64,000 nt of DNA from Neoceratodus forsteri (taxonomy: Eukaryota; Chordata; Ceratodontiformes; Ceratodontidae), in NCBI GenBank assembly GCA_016271365.2, contig CM028129.1:458690501-458754500 (forward strand). Reading direction: 5' to 3'. The position numbers and the translations under genes were made by a program. Below are positions 33,194 to 43,259 of this stretch, piece by piece. Under the pieces are notes generated by a model. It did not search any database and was not told the origin of the DNA. It was given only the letters and a program-made list of their open reading frames with translations. The number at the start of each line of letters is the position of its first letter. The stretch's first letter is position 1.

Positions 33194-36100
33194 ATGGCTA
33201 GCAATATTAATCTTGCTACTTGGAATGTGAAGGGGATAATGAAAAAAACCTAAACAATATCAGATGTTTAAACACCTGAATTTGTTGCATTCCCAGATAA
33301 CATTCTTGCAAGAATCCCATTTGCTAGACTCTGAAGCTTTACAACTCAGGACACAACAGATTGGACAGGTTTTTAATGCCTCAGGGTCCACTAATAGCTG
33401 TGGGGTCATGTTAATTGTCAACAGAGGCATTCCCTTTATTTCCACATAGGTTCTTAAGGATCAAGGGGGTAGATATGTCCTGGTTCAGGGTACTCTTTGG
33501 TCCATGCCACTTTTACTCTGTAGTATCTATGGGCCTAATACAGACGACTCCGGCTTTTTTATGAAGCTGATCACCATTATTCTGCCTATGCTTCCTATTG
33601 CGATAGTTATGGGTGGAGACTTCAATTTGGTTTCGGACCCTAACATGGACAGGTCTGGTAATGGGTTGAGGGGACTGTCTCTTGGGCAGAGGGCATTTAG
33701 GGATCTGTTGGATCAGTGTGGACTGTGCGACGTGTGGCGTGTATTGCACCCCAACTCCAAGGAATATGCTTTTAGTTTGCCAGTGCACGGATCACAGTCT
33801 CGCACTGATTATCTATTACTTTCCTAGGTGCTCTTGCCGGGGGTTTTGTCTGCCTCGATTCAGCCTGGTCCTGTATCTGATCATTCCCTGGTGGTATGCA
33901 ACTTGGCTTTTCTTAATATTCCTAAGAAAGAGACCCGGTGGAAATTAAATGAACAATTATTAAAGGATGCTAGGTATTGCAACCTAGTGAAACAGCAGAT
34001 TGATTTCTTCTTTGCTACTAATTCAATAGAAAGCACGGTGCCGGATATTTTATGAGGGAGCTTTCAAGGCCTACATGAGGGGATCCTATTAGTTTAGCTA
34101 CAAAGAGGAAAAGGGCTTAAGAAGCTGAACTATTATCCTTACTGTCTCAAGTACAGTCACTAGAAGCAAACCTATCCTCCAGCACTCTGAATGAGGACAA
34201 GAAGAAATTTTTGGTAGCTAAAGATAGATATTTAGACTTGTTGAGGGAAAAGGCAGAGTTAGCCATTATCCTCACTAAAGCAAGTTATACTGATCAGGGA
34301 GAAAAGGCAGGGCGTATGCTTGCTTTAAGGTTAAAGCAGCAGGAATCTGCAAGATTTATTCCTCCAGTCAGGACTCAGGTGGATGGGTCCCTGAAGGTAT
34401 CCCCTTCAGAGATAGTGCAGGAGTTCACCTTGTACTATGAGCAATTATACGGGGAGATGAACAGTCCTCCTCCTTCGGAGATGTTGAAGGCATATTTTAG
34501 GGAGTCTCATCTCCCTTCCCTGTCAGGTCTGCAGAGGAGTTTTCTGTCCTCCCCATTATCCCCGGAGGACATTTCGGAGGTTATAAGGGCCTTGCCCTTG
34601 GATAGAGTCCCGGGACTGGATGGTTTTTCCTCATTATTTTATAAAGTTTTTTGAGAACAATTATTGCCGGTGCTTCACTGGTTGTACCTCCACATTCTCT
34701 CTGGGGTAGACGTAGATGCCTATCTCTTTGAAGCCCTAGTTGTCCTTCTCCCCAAACCTGATAAAGATCCTGAGTTAGTACAGAGTTATAGGCCTATATC
34801 CCTTTTGAATCAGGGTATCAAAATTCTCTCGAAGATATTAGCCAACAGGTTAACTCTGGTCCTCCCAGATCTGATTGGCATGTCCCAGGTTGGATTTATG
34901 AGGGACATTCATCATCAGACCATTTGTGCACCCTTTCACATGTCTTCTCGGAGTCCAGGGATGCCACTGTTCCTGCGGGGTTGGTTTCCCTGGATGCCGA
35001 GAAGGCATTTGATCATGTGAACTGGAATTTTTTATTCCAGGTTCTTAAGGCATTTGATTTTCCTACCCTGTTCATAGACTGGATTTATGCTCTATATCAG
35101 GCCCCCGCTAGGATTTCAGGTAATGGTGCATTTTCAAAAGCCTTCCTTTTATATTCAGGTACAAGACAGGGCTGTCCCTTTTCCCCTCTATTATTTAATT
35201 TATATTTGGAGTCCCTTATTCAAAATATCCTTAACAATGCGGGGATACAAGGTATACCGTTTGGAGATAATGTAGTGAAGATCACGGCATATGCTGACGA
35301 TCTTCTCCTCCATTTGTTTCACCCGGTAACATCTATCCCGGTTATGTTAGGGGAGATTGCCAAGTTTAGCTCCTTTTCGAATTACAAATTGAATGATAAC
35401 AAGTCGTCCTTTTTTCCCCTTAACCATAAGGTCTTTAAGACAGATATTGTCCCTTTTGGGTTGTGCTGGTCACCCCGTGTTCTTGAATATCTGGGTATTA
35501 AATTAACACGCAATCCTTCCTTATGGTTTAAAGAAAATTTGGAGCCCCTTTCCCAATTGAGTGTGCAGGACCTAGATAGATGGTCTAAGCTTCCTGTTTC
35601 ACTATGGGTCGTATCAGTATAATTAAGATGAATGTATTTCCCCATCTTTTTTATCACCTTTTGCAGCTTAATTCATTTATCCCATTATCCTGGTTTCAGA
35701 AAATGCATAGAACCATTACAAATTTTATCTAGTCTAACAAACATTCTCGACTGGTGTAGTATAAGCTGGCCACCCCAAAAGCAGATGGAGGATCGGATGC
35801 CTCACTTGGCAATCTACTCTGGGCTAGTCATCTAGCTAAATACCTGAAGTGGCTGAGTCTGGGTCCCGAGAGTTTGAGACCGGTTTGGCTCAACATTGAA
35901 TTAGATTTTATCCAGGCTATGAACATAAACCCCTTGACCATGTTTTATCTTAATCTTTCTTCTCTACAAGATGCTCGTAAATGCCCCACCCTTATGACCT
36001 CATTAAAAGTACATGCACAGCTTTGTTCTTTTTTGCGATACATCCCGCATCTGGACCTGTCTCAGTTCATTTGGAATTCCCCAGCCTTTACTATAAATAA

Positions 36101-36950
36101 ACAGAGGATCCCCTGTACATGGTTGCCTCAAGTAGGGGATGGGATAGTATCCACCTTTCTGGATGGTGAGGGGGCATGGCTCCTGTAACTAAAATTATCC
36201 AAAAATTTGGTGTCTCAGTAACTCAGCAATTCAGGGTTTTCCAACTAAAACATCTGCTTACCACAGTGCAGGGTAATACCTCTCTCCCCACCGGCCTTCT
36301 CATTGATACCTGAGCTTTCCTACCTACTTGGACCCTCAAGTGTCTTTTCTAAAATATATCAAGTTTTGTTTCACTGGCGGTATGGGGTTCCTATGGCTCT
36401 ACTATGTTCTGGGCCTCTCTTTTCCCAATACACCTTCAATTGGTCGGATTTATGGATGTTCTGCCACAAATACATGACTCAAAACAGACTACTACTTATG
36501 CAATACACATTTTACACAACATGTACTACACCACAGTTAAATTGGCAAAATGGGGTCTTCTTGAATCAGAGTTGTGTACCAGATATTCCCAGGAACAAGG
36601 AACACTTCTTCGTATATTCTGGTCGTGCCCCAAGATAACGCCACTGTGGATTCAATTAAAGCCAACCTGGACCCCTATACTGCTGGTTTGCAGGATTGCT
36701 TTACACCTGACATTGCCACCTGGGTGATCTGTCTTCTATTAAGGTTAAAGCTCGGAGATTTCACATCTCTATGATTGCACTATCTGTCAAAAAATCATAC
36801 TTAGGCATTGGAAGGATGAGGTTAGCTCAACATACCAGGAATGGATTCCTGAAATCCTTGTTAACCTCAAGAGAGAGAAAGCCATAGTGAGTCCCACAAC
36901 AGGTTACAGAGTTATAAACGAACCTGGGATCCCCTTCACACCTTAATCAT
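33194..36950 (+). pseudogene. L1-type ORF2 (endonuclease and reverse transcriptase)
   Basis: It starts with MASNINLATWNVKG at 33194. Endonuclease blocks are ITFLQESHL (33297-33325), MGGDFNLVSD (33610-33640), SRTDYLLL (33803-33826) and VSDHSLV (33867-33890). RT blocks are LPLDRVPGLDGFSSLFYK (34590-34645), LPKPDKDPELVQSYRPISLL (34750-34808), SLDAEKAFDHVNW (34987-35025), GTRQGCPFSPLLFNLYLE (35158-35210) and AYADDLLLHL (35289-35318, catalytic Asp pair intact). FWSCPK near 36615-36640 is a C-terminal hallmark. Stops or frameshifts occur near 33250, 33448, 33825, 34053, 34653, 35620 and beyond. Confidence 0.88.
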
Positions 36951-37170
36951 GGTTGGTATGGATAAATGAGTTGTTGGCAATTATTTATCTCAGCTTATAC
37001 AGGGTTATTGTTATATGATATTATACTACAACGTTGTAGTGCACTGCTGTCCTGGGGGAGAAGGGGTAGGGGAGGGACAGATCATGTAATGGTTTATGTC
37101 CATGTTGTATTATGTTACAATTGCTGTCCCCTGTATTGTGAAAAATCTGTTAATAAAGTTTGAATAAAAA

Positions 37171-37187
37171 AGAAAACAGGAAGTTGT
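37171..37187. repeat. 17-bp target-site duplication, right (L1-type insertion)
   Basis: This is an exact copy of 31019-31035. CR1 copy 2 resumes in the correct register right after it. Confidence 0.95.
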
Positions 37188-37765
37188 TATCACTCTGTAC
37201 AGACAGTTGGTGAGACTCCATCTGGAGTACTGCGTCCAGTTCTGGAGACCCCATCTCTGCAAGGACTTAGACAGGATGGAGGCAGTCCGGGAGGGCAACT
37301 AAAATGGTGCAGGGTCTGTAAGAGAAGCCATATGAGGAAAGACTAAAGGAGCTTATTAGTATACCCTTGAGGAAAGGAGGGAGGAGGGGACATGATAGAA
37401 ACTTTTAGTACCCAATGGAATCAACAAAGTCCAAGAGGGTAGCATCTTTCAGAAAAGAGATGTGCAAGAACAAGAGGACACAATTTGAAGATAGAGGTGG
37501 GACAGCTAGGGCAATGTGAGGAAATATTGTTTCACAGAGAGGGTGGTGGATGCATGGAGCAGCCTTCCTGAGGAGGTTGTGGAGTGTAAAACTGTAGGAG
37601 AATTCAAGAATGCATGGGACAGACATAAAGCAATTCTTGTGGGGGGGTAGGAAGAAATAGGCTGTTAGTTAACTAGGATCTGCAGCTTATCATGTAGGTA
37701 GTGAAACTGGCAGACTTGGTGGGCCAAGCAGTCCTTATCTGCCATCAAAGTCTATGTTTCTATGT
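37171..37765 (+). mobile_element. CR1-type LINE, copy 2, 3' part
   Basis: It continues the RT C-terminal region with sequence for [13 protein letters not shown] (37205-37245) and then a short 3' UTR. The end reads aagtctatgtttctatgttt (37748-37767), a CR1-type short terminal repeat. Confidence 0.88.
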
Positions 37766-37769
37766 TTCC

Positions 37770-37949
37770 CTGATACTGCATAGCCATTTGGGTCTGAGAT
37801 CAGATCTGGGTGCTGCCCATCCCCCATATCTGAACATACCGAAATGCACAATCTTAGAAAAAGACAGCTGATGAGGGTGAAATTATTAGACTAAGCACAG
37901 GAGCTCAGAAATTAGACAACCATTCCTTTGATGACATCACTGGAAGTCT
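37770..37949 (+). mobile_element. L2/Rex-type LINE, 5' fragment before the PLE dimer
   Basis: The last codons here (TTIPLMTSLEV) run in frame, across the 14-bp duplication, into LEVSAKAILVVCIYKPL at 60488 onward. That is a LINE endonuclease segment. The left limit is uncertain because CR1 copy 2 ends just upstream. Confidence 0.6.
37936..37949. repeat. 14-bp target-site duplication, left (PLE dimer)
   Basis: atcactggaagtct is repeated exactly at 60481-60494. Joining the two flanks restores a LINE reading frame. Confidence 0.85.
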
Positions 37950-38559
37950 GAAAAATAAGAAATGTTAGTGTCCAGCCCTCCTGTATAAGGAGTCAAACGA
38001 CTAGGTGCACATAGCAGGGTTTAATAAATGAGAGTACTGTACACTGCGGGTGTAAACGTCTATGCACACTGTCAAAAAGAAAGTTTCCTTCCCCTTTTTT
38101 TTTAGCAAACTTTTGTTTTCTGCTTTAAATGATCTTACGAGTGCTTTTCCTATTTTGAAAATTAGTGGAAGCGCTCTTTTAAAGACACTAGACTCAAACC
38201 ACTATTCTTATCTTTAAAATTTCATTTGACATTTGTTTTGGTTTTCAATATTTATCATAAACCTGAAATATCACCAAACCGCAAGAACCAACATTTCATG
38301 GAACAAGACTAAAGTACTTATCTGGCTTTACAGCCTATGTGTCCTTTTTCTGGCTTTACAGCCTATGCATCCTTTTTCAGGTTTTCTGACTCAGTTGCCT
38401 AATCAGCAGCATATCTTTGCTGTGTGTTGTTTGTTTTAAGCTGCATATTTTGGTGATGCACCGGCTTGCTATTGCACTGATGATTTCAGAGAAAATCTAC
38501 ACTTTGTTGAGGTGGCCATAAGCTACGATTTCTGTGCAACTTCTGTTATTTCTGAGTGC

Positions 38560-38725
38560 TGAGCCATCCGCCTCACCTAGGTACAGGTGCAATTTCATTC
38601 ACCACAACATGCTGACACTCCATCTTCAGAGTAAGGTGGTGCGCACTCATTCACCATTTATACCTTGGTGGTGCGCACATCAGCTGGAGTGTCGGTTAAA
38701 TTCTATGATCTCCCATTATTGCTGA
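38560..38725 (-). ncRNA. PLE2 terminal ribozyme-like remnant
   Basis: The minus strand reads caccttactCTGAAGAtggagtgt near 38650-38615, the same CUGANGA-plus-stem arrangement as PLE3 at 59788-59869. The second strand of stem II and the GAAA box are lost here, so it is only a remnant. Confidence 0.4.
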
Positions 38726-39289
38726 CATAACATGTACATTTTATGCATGCATTTTAAAGGGGCTGTAAAATTGCTTTGTCCCTGCATGTAAAATGTTCAT
38801 TTTTACTTAATGCCTCTCATCCACAAATGTACATACCAGTTTTTGCAACACTAATATTCTAATTAGACATTTTCATTATCTACTAACATTCTAATTTATC
38901 TGTTGTTTTTTATAGACATTTCTCATTATCTACTAACATTCTTATTTATCTATTCTTTTATAGAGATCCTTTTGGTGATCTACTGACACATGTATATCAA
39001 TAGCGGATAAATGCAAAATAATTTTTACATGACAGTCTACCTTTGTAAGGGTACTGGGACTATTAAAGTTCATAAGTAACTGCTAAAACTATTATCATCA
39101 TTCAGTCCTTTGAACGCATTGTGTCCATTTCATAAATCCAAAAGCTTCTCTTTGAAGCAATAGATCCTTTATATTACCCCACACTCAGGAATCTTTACAG
39201 CCTCTAAATCCATGTGTATCAAAATGCTGTGGAGCCATGTCCTGCATCTTCATAATGCTGTGCCATGGCATATTTGAAGTTTTGCATCT

Positions 39290-40560
39290 TATGCTCTCTG
39301 ATTCTGGTTTTTAAGGTCTTTTGTTTGTCCGATGTAGGCCATCCCACATAGACAGGTTAACATATAGATCACATTTTCATCTTACAAGTTATGAAGCCCA
39401 TTATTTTATTTTTTACCAGATCTTGAGTGATTGACTGTAACAGTTTTTCTGGTACTGTTGCATTGAGCACAATTTCCATACCTAGAATTCCCTTCAGGGG
39501 TGGAGGCATCCAATCTGGTCTGTTACTCTTTTTTTTTCTATGAACATGTTTTTTACAAGAGAATCCTTCAGACTATTTCCTTTTTTATAACTAATCAATG
39601 GATATTGTCTCACCCCATGTTCTAACCATGTATCTGCCTCCAGAATAGTCCAATGTCTTTTTATTATCTGTTCCACTTCTCCATAGATTCTATTGTAAGT
39701 TGTGCCAAAGCTTACTCTTTCTTGGATTCCGATTTCAATGTGGTCGATTTCTTTTTCTTTTGTTTTCAGAAGATCTGACCTTTCTATTTCTTTTACTTGC
39801 TTAACTGCTGATAGGACTACCCTGGACTGTAACCTCTACTCAAAAATCGCTAACAAGTATTTATAGTTTCATTATTCATTTCACTTTCCTCACTGCAGTT
39901 CCTTGTAATTCTTAGAAGCTGTCCTAATGGAATACTAGTTTTTGTGTTTCTTGGGTGATGGTTTTGGTAGTGCAGCAATGTGTTGTGGACTGTCAGTTTC
40001 CTGAATAGATTAGTCTCTAAACCCTGGTTTTGACATAAATTGTAATTCTAGAAAGTGTATTTCTTTTTACTTTTTCTGCTGTGAACTTTAAGTTCCTATC
40101 ACATGTGTTGATGAAACACAGAAAGTTTTCAATTCAGATTCCTCTCCATCCCATATAAGCAATAATAGTCAAAAAACATAGCCATTTTGTTATGTTTTAT
40201 GCTATTTATCTGCATCTTTGTTCCAAATGAACAGGACTTCCCACTATTCTACTGCATATATTTGCTAATAAGGCAAGGAATGGTGCCTATAGCTGTTCCG
40301 TACATTTATGGATAATTTTGGTTCCCAAAACTGAAATAGTTATTTTTTAACAAAAGCTGCTAGCTGGGAGATGAAGTGAGAAGGGGTACAATGTCCTGGG
40401 GTCTAGATCTTAGTTTTGTATTTATTGTTTCAGTTCATGCCTCATGTGGAATATTGTTGTTTAAGTTTTCCACATTGCATGTTACCAGGTCTGTGCTTTC
40501 TCTTGCTTCCACATTCTTTTTTTTATTCATCACATCTTTTGTGTCTGCCAAAAATGACTT
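39290..40560 (-). pseudogene. PLE2 RT to GIY-YIG coding region
   Basis: The minus strand codes, with frameshifts, for LKPLVKEVKSFLADTKDV (40584-40530), ESTDLVTCNVE (40500-40465; block A Asp is Asn), the thumb region HHPRNTKTSIPLGQLLRITRNC (39960-39900) and the linker EQIIKRHWTILEADTWLEHG (39673-39610). It ends in the GIY-YIG start with CLCGMAYIGQT. Order and motifs match Penelope proteins. One 60-codon open piece is 39494-39676. Confidence 0.8.
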
Positions 40561-40585
40561 CACTTCTTTTACTAAAGGTTTTAGG
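40513..40585. repeat. About 73-bp flanking direct repeat, left of CR1 copy 3
   Basis: attcttt...gtctgccaaaaatga...ggttttagg is repeated at 46139-46210. It is PLE2 coding sequence, so it is a duplication of the target, not part of the CR1. Confidence 0.85.
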
Positions 40586-41430
40586 ACTGAGGTAGCATTT
40601 CATGAGATGGCTATGTGTGCTGTGTTATTTAAACAGTGTAACTTCCAAACAAATGATTTTGTCTTGGCTATGAGGAGGGGTGGGGACATTTAACTAAGGA
40701 AGAGAGGTTGGGAAATACACAGGAGGGGATGGGGTGGTAACATGACTAGGACCAGACAATAGTGGTGCTGGGATCACGTGATTGTTAAGGAGCATTTAAA
40801 TTGTTTGCTTTCAGTTGGAGTGAAACTCAGTAGAAGGAAGCAAGCAGTTGGAGCTAGAAGATAGGTACTTTCTCTGTGCTGTTTGTTTTCTTTTAGGATT
40901 GAGGTAGCATTTCATGAGATGGCAATGTGTGCTGTGTGATTTAAACAGTGTAATTTCCAAACAAATGATTTTGCCTTGGCTGTGAGGAGGGGTGAGGGCA
41001 TTTAACTAAGAAAGAGAGATTGGGAAATACACAGAAGGGGAAGGGGTGGTAACATGACTAGGACCAGACAATAGTGGTGCTGGGATCACGTGATTGTTAA
41101 GGAGCATTTAAATTGTTTGCTTTCAGTTGGAGTGAAACTCAGCAGAAGGAAGCAAGTTGGAGCTAGAAGATAGGTACTTTGTGCTGTTTGTTTTCTTTTA
41201 GGATTGAGGTAGCATTTCATGAGATGGCAATGTGTGCTGTGTGATTTAAACAGTATAACTTCCAAACAAATGATTTTGTCTTGGCTGGGGGAGGGGGGTC
41301 TTTTAGATGAGGGAGAGAGGTTGGGAAATACACAGGAGGGGGAGGGGTGGTCACATTACTCAGACCAGCTAATAGTGGGGCTGGGATCCAATTATATTTC
41401 AAGGGGACCAAGCAAACCCAAAGTTTGAGC
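40586..41430 (+). promoter_or_regulatory. Tandem 5' monomers of CR1 copy 3 (about 305-312 bp)
   Basis: The sequence 'attgaggtagcatttcatgag' starts units at 40586, 40898 and 41203. Shared blocks include 'aacttccaaacaaatgattttgtcttggct' and 'ggtgctgggatcacgtgattgttaagg' (units 1 and 2). The third unit diverges and leads into ORF1. Units contain 'atcacgtgat', an E-box-like palindrome. The monomer sequence is unrelated to that of copy 2. Confidence 0.75.
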
Positions 41431-41576
41431 ATCCCAAAGCTTGAGTGCTACGAAGTAGGAGTGTAGCATCTTGAGTAGCATCTGCAGGGCATTAGCAGGG
41501 AGGACAGCAGGCAGCAGGCCACGCCATTAGACAGGGAACAGCCTAACTGGGAGGGCCACATATATCAATTACAGAC

Positions 41577-43120
41577 ATGGGGAGTTCAAGGTGGGGGAAG
41601 AGCACCATGGAGTGGGGTAGGACCAGGTTAAGGGATGAGAGGATGTGCAGGAGCAGTCAAGTAGGGTGGGAGATGGGAAGGGTTATATGTTGCCAAGGAT
41701 ATGGAGCAGCCATATTCCTTGGAGTAGCTTGGAGGGCAGGGGTCTGTAGGGTGTGTTGGCAGGTGGGCCAGCTCTGGCAAGAAATAGGGTGCTTGAGGAG
41801 GGAACAGGGGGCATGGTGGAGACAGAATAGGGGAAACACAGTCAAGAGGGAAACTAATGAGGCATCCAGAAGAGCTCAAAACAGGCACAAAGAAGGGGGA
41901 ACTAGGTGGGACAGCAGGAGGGTCACACAAGTGGGTGCAATCAAGGGAAGGAAGCGATGACTGGAAGGGGTCAGGCACAGGGCTGACTAAGACTGGGTTG
42001 GAGCAAATATATCAGCCTATGGGAAGGGGGACTGGACTCATTAATGGAAAGGAGATAAGCACTGCAAACAGATTATCAGGGTTGGCTAGTCCAGAAGATC
42101 AGGTAGCAGAGAGGAGGGAAGTTACAGTGAATGAGCAGGGAGAGGACACTACAGAGGAAAAGTTATACAGTGGGGAGGCAGTAGGCAGTACACCAAGAAG
42201 ACACAGTGGCAGGGGGGCTCAGCAAGGAGATGCAGTCTCTCTTGAGGGAAGAAAGGAGCAAGAAGACAAGAAGATGAGGGAAGCAGCAGGCAGCCTGGGG
42301 AAGGCTTAGGATAGGGAAAGGAGGGGTGTCAGACTGAGGGTGGGCCACATTTCAGGGAAGACACAGAGAAATAATAGCAGAGGAGGTGGTAGCATGGTGG
42401 ATGGAGCAACAAATGAGTGCAAAGAGGAGGTTCCACAGAAGGAAAATAGTTCGGAGGTGGAGGTCAGTACCCCAGTCCATTTGCTAGGGAGAGAGGACAG
42501 GGCAAAAGTTAGAGGAGGCAAAGGGGAGGCAGGACAGGGGAATGAGAGAGCCTCACAGGTTGGGGGCAGGAGAGTGAAGGGCAACAAGAGGGTGAGCAGG
42601 ATAAGCACCAGAGAATCCTAATTCTAGGGGATTCTATACTAATGGTGTAAGATGGGGAAGGTGTGCCAGAAAAGTAACATCTGGGTAGAATGTATGCCAG
42701 GCATGACAGCGAGTAGAGGGGGAAGAATATGGGCAGATATGTGGGGAAGGTGGAGAGGAAGCCACACATTGTGGTGCATTGGGGAACAAATGATCTGAAA
42801 AGGAGAAGAATAGAGGAAGTACAAGACAGCTTCAGGGAAGTGGGGAAACTATGCAGCAAAATGGGAACAACGGTAGCCTTCTCAGAAGTTCTGCCAGTGC
42901 CAAGGGCTAGTACAGACAGAAAGAGATGTATCAGTGACTTCAACAAGTAGCTGAGGGAATGGTGAGGGACTAAGAGGTATGGATTGGTGGGGGACTAAGG
43001 TAGTACATGGGATAACACAGATCCTTATGCAGGGGATAGGTTACACCTCAGCAGGGCAGGGTCACAGGTGTTGAAGCAGAAGCTGGGGGATTTCATCAAT
43101 GGGAGGTATCATTTAAACTA
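41577..43120 (+). pseudogene. CR1 ORF1 with SGNH esterase domain, copy 3
   Basis: CRVCWQVGQLWQEIGCLRRE near 41745-41800 is a Cys pair plus coiled coil, like the ORF1 start of copy 2. After a long low-complexity Gly/Glu/Lys-rich stretch, KPHIVVHWGTNDLKRRRIEE (42760-42815) is the GxND block of an SGNH hydrolase. FSEVLPVPRA follows at 42880-42910, and GDRLHLSRAGSQVL (43036-43075) is the final DxLHLS block. Two of the catalytic blocks are intact in sequence, but the frames 41577-41960, 41857-42309, 42340-42621 and 42729-42950 are disjoint. Confidence 0.75.
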
Positions 43121-43259
43121 GGTGGGGGGAGGCATTGTAGCTGGGAATCACCAGGAGAGGGGGTCCCATGGACCCTCCCGCCACCAGGATAGATATGACC
43201 TTAGGTGAAATAGGGATTAAAGTGAAGGGTAAAGAAGAAGGAAGGATAGGAGCAGTGTG

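Larger units (their letters stand above)
31036..37170 (+). mobile_element. Full-length L1/Tx1-type LINE inserted in CR1 copy 2
   Basis: The 6135-bp insert is bounded by a perfect 17-bp target duplication. The 5' UTR (31036-31203) is followed by ORF1 (31204-32070), a ~1.1 kb inter-ORF region, ORF2 (33194-36950) and a 3' UTR ending in taataaagtttgaataaaaa (37151-37170), which contains AATAAA. RT motifs (GTRQGCPFSPLLF, AYADDLLL) and the ORF1 architecture place it in the L1 superfamily; a Tx1-like clade is possible. Because it is complete and its duplication is intact, it is younger than its host LINE, but ORF2 already has several stops and frameshifts. Confidence 0.93.
37950..40585 (-). mobile_element. 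Penelope-like element PLE2 (left half of the head-to-head dimer)
   Basis: Reading leftward: RT blocks at 40585-39780, linker KEIDHIEIGIQER and IIKRHWTILEADTWLEH (39750-39600), then GIY-YIG with VIYMLTCLCGMAYIGQT (39385-39315). The 3' region with a ribozyme-like remnant follows at 38560-38720. The 3' end lies near 38030, plus about 80 bp not found in PLE3. The RT 5' continuation lies beyond the CR1 insertion at 46139-46233. Frames are broken. Confidence 0.87.

Noticed and set aside
41628..42608. Minus-strand Pro/Ser/Leu-rich ORFs
   Set aside because: They are shadows of the purine-rich ORF1 region of CR1 copy 3.
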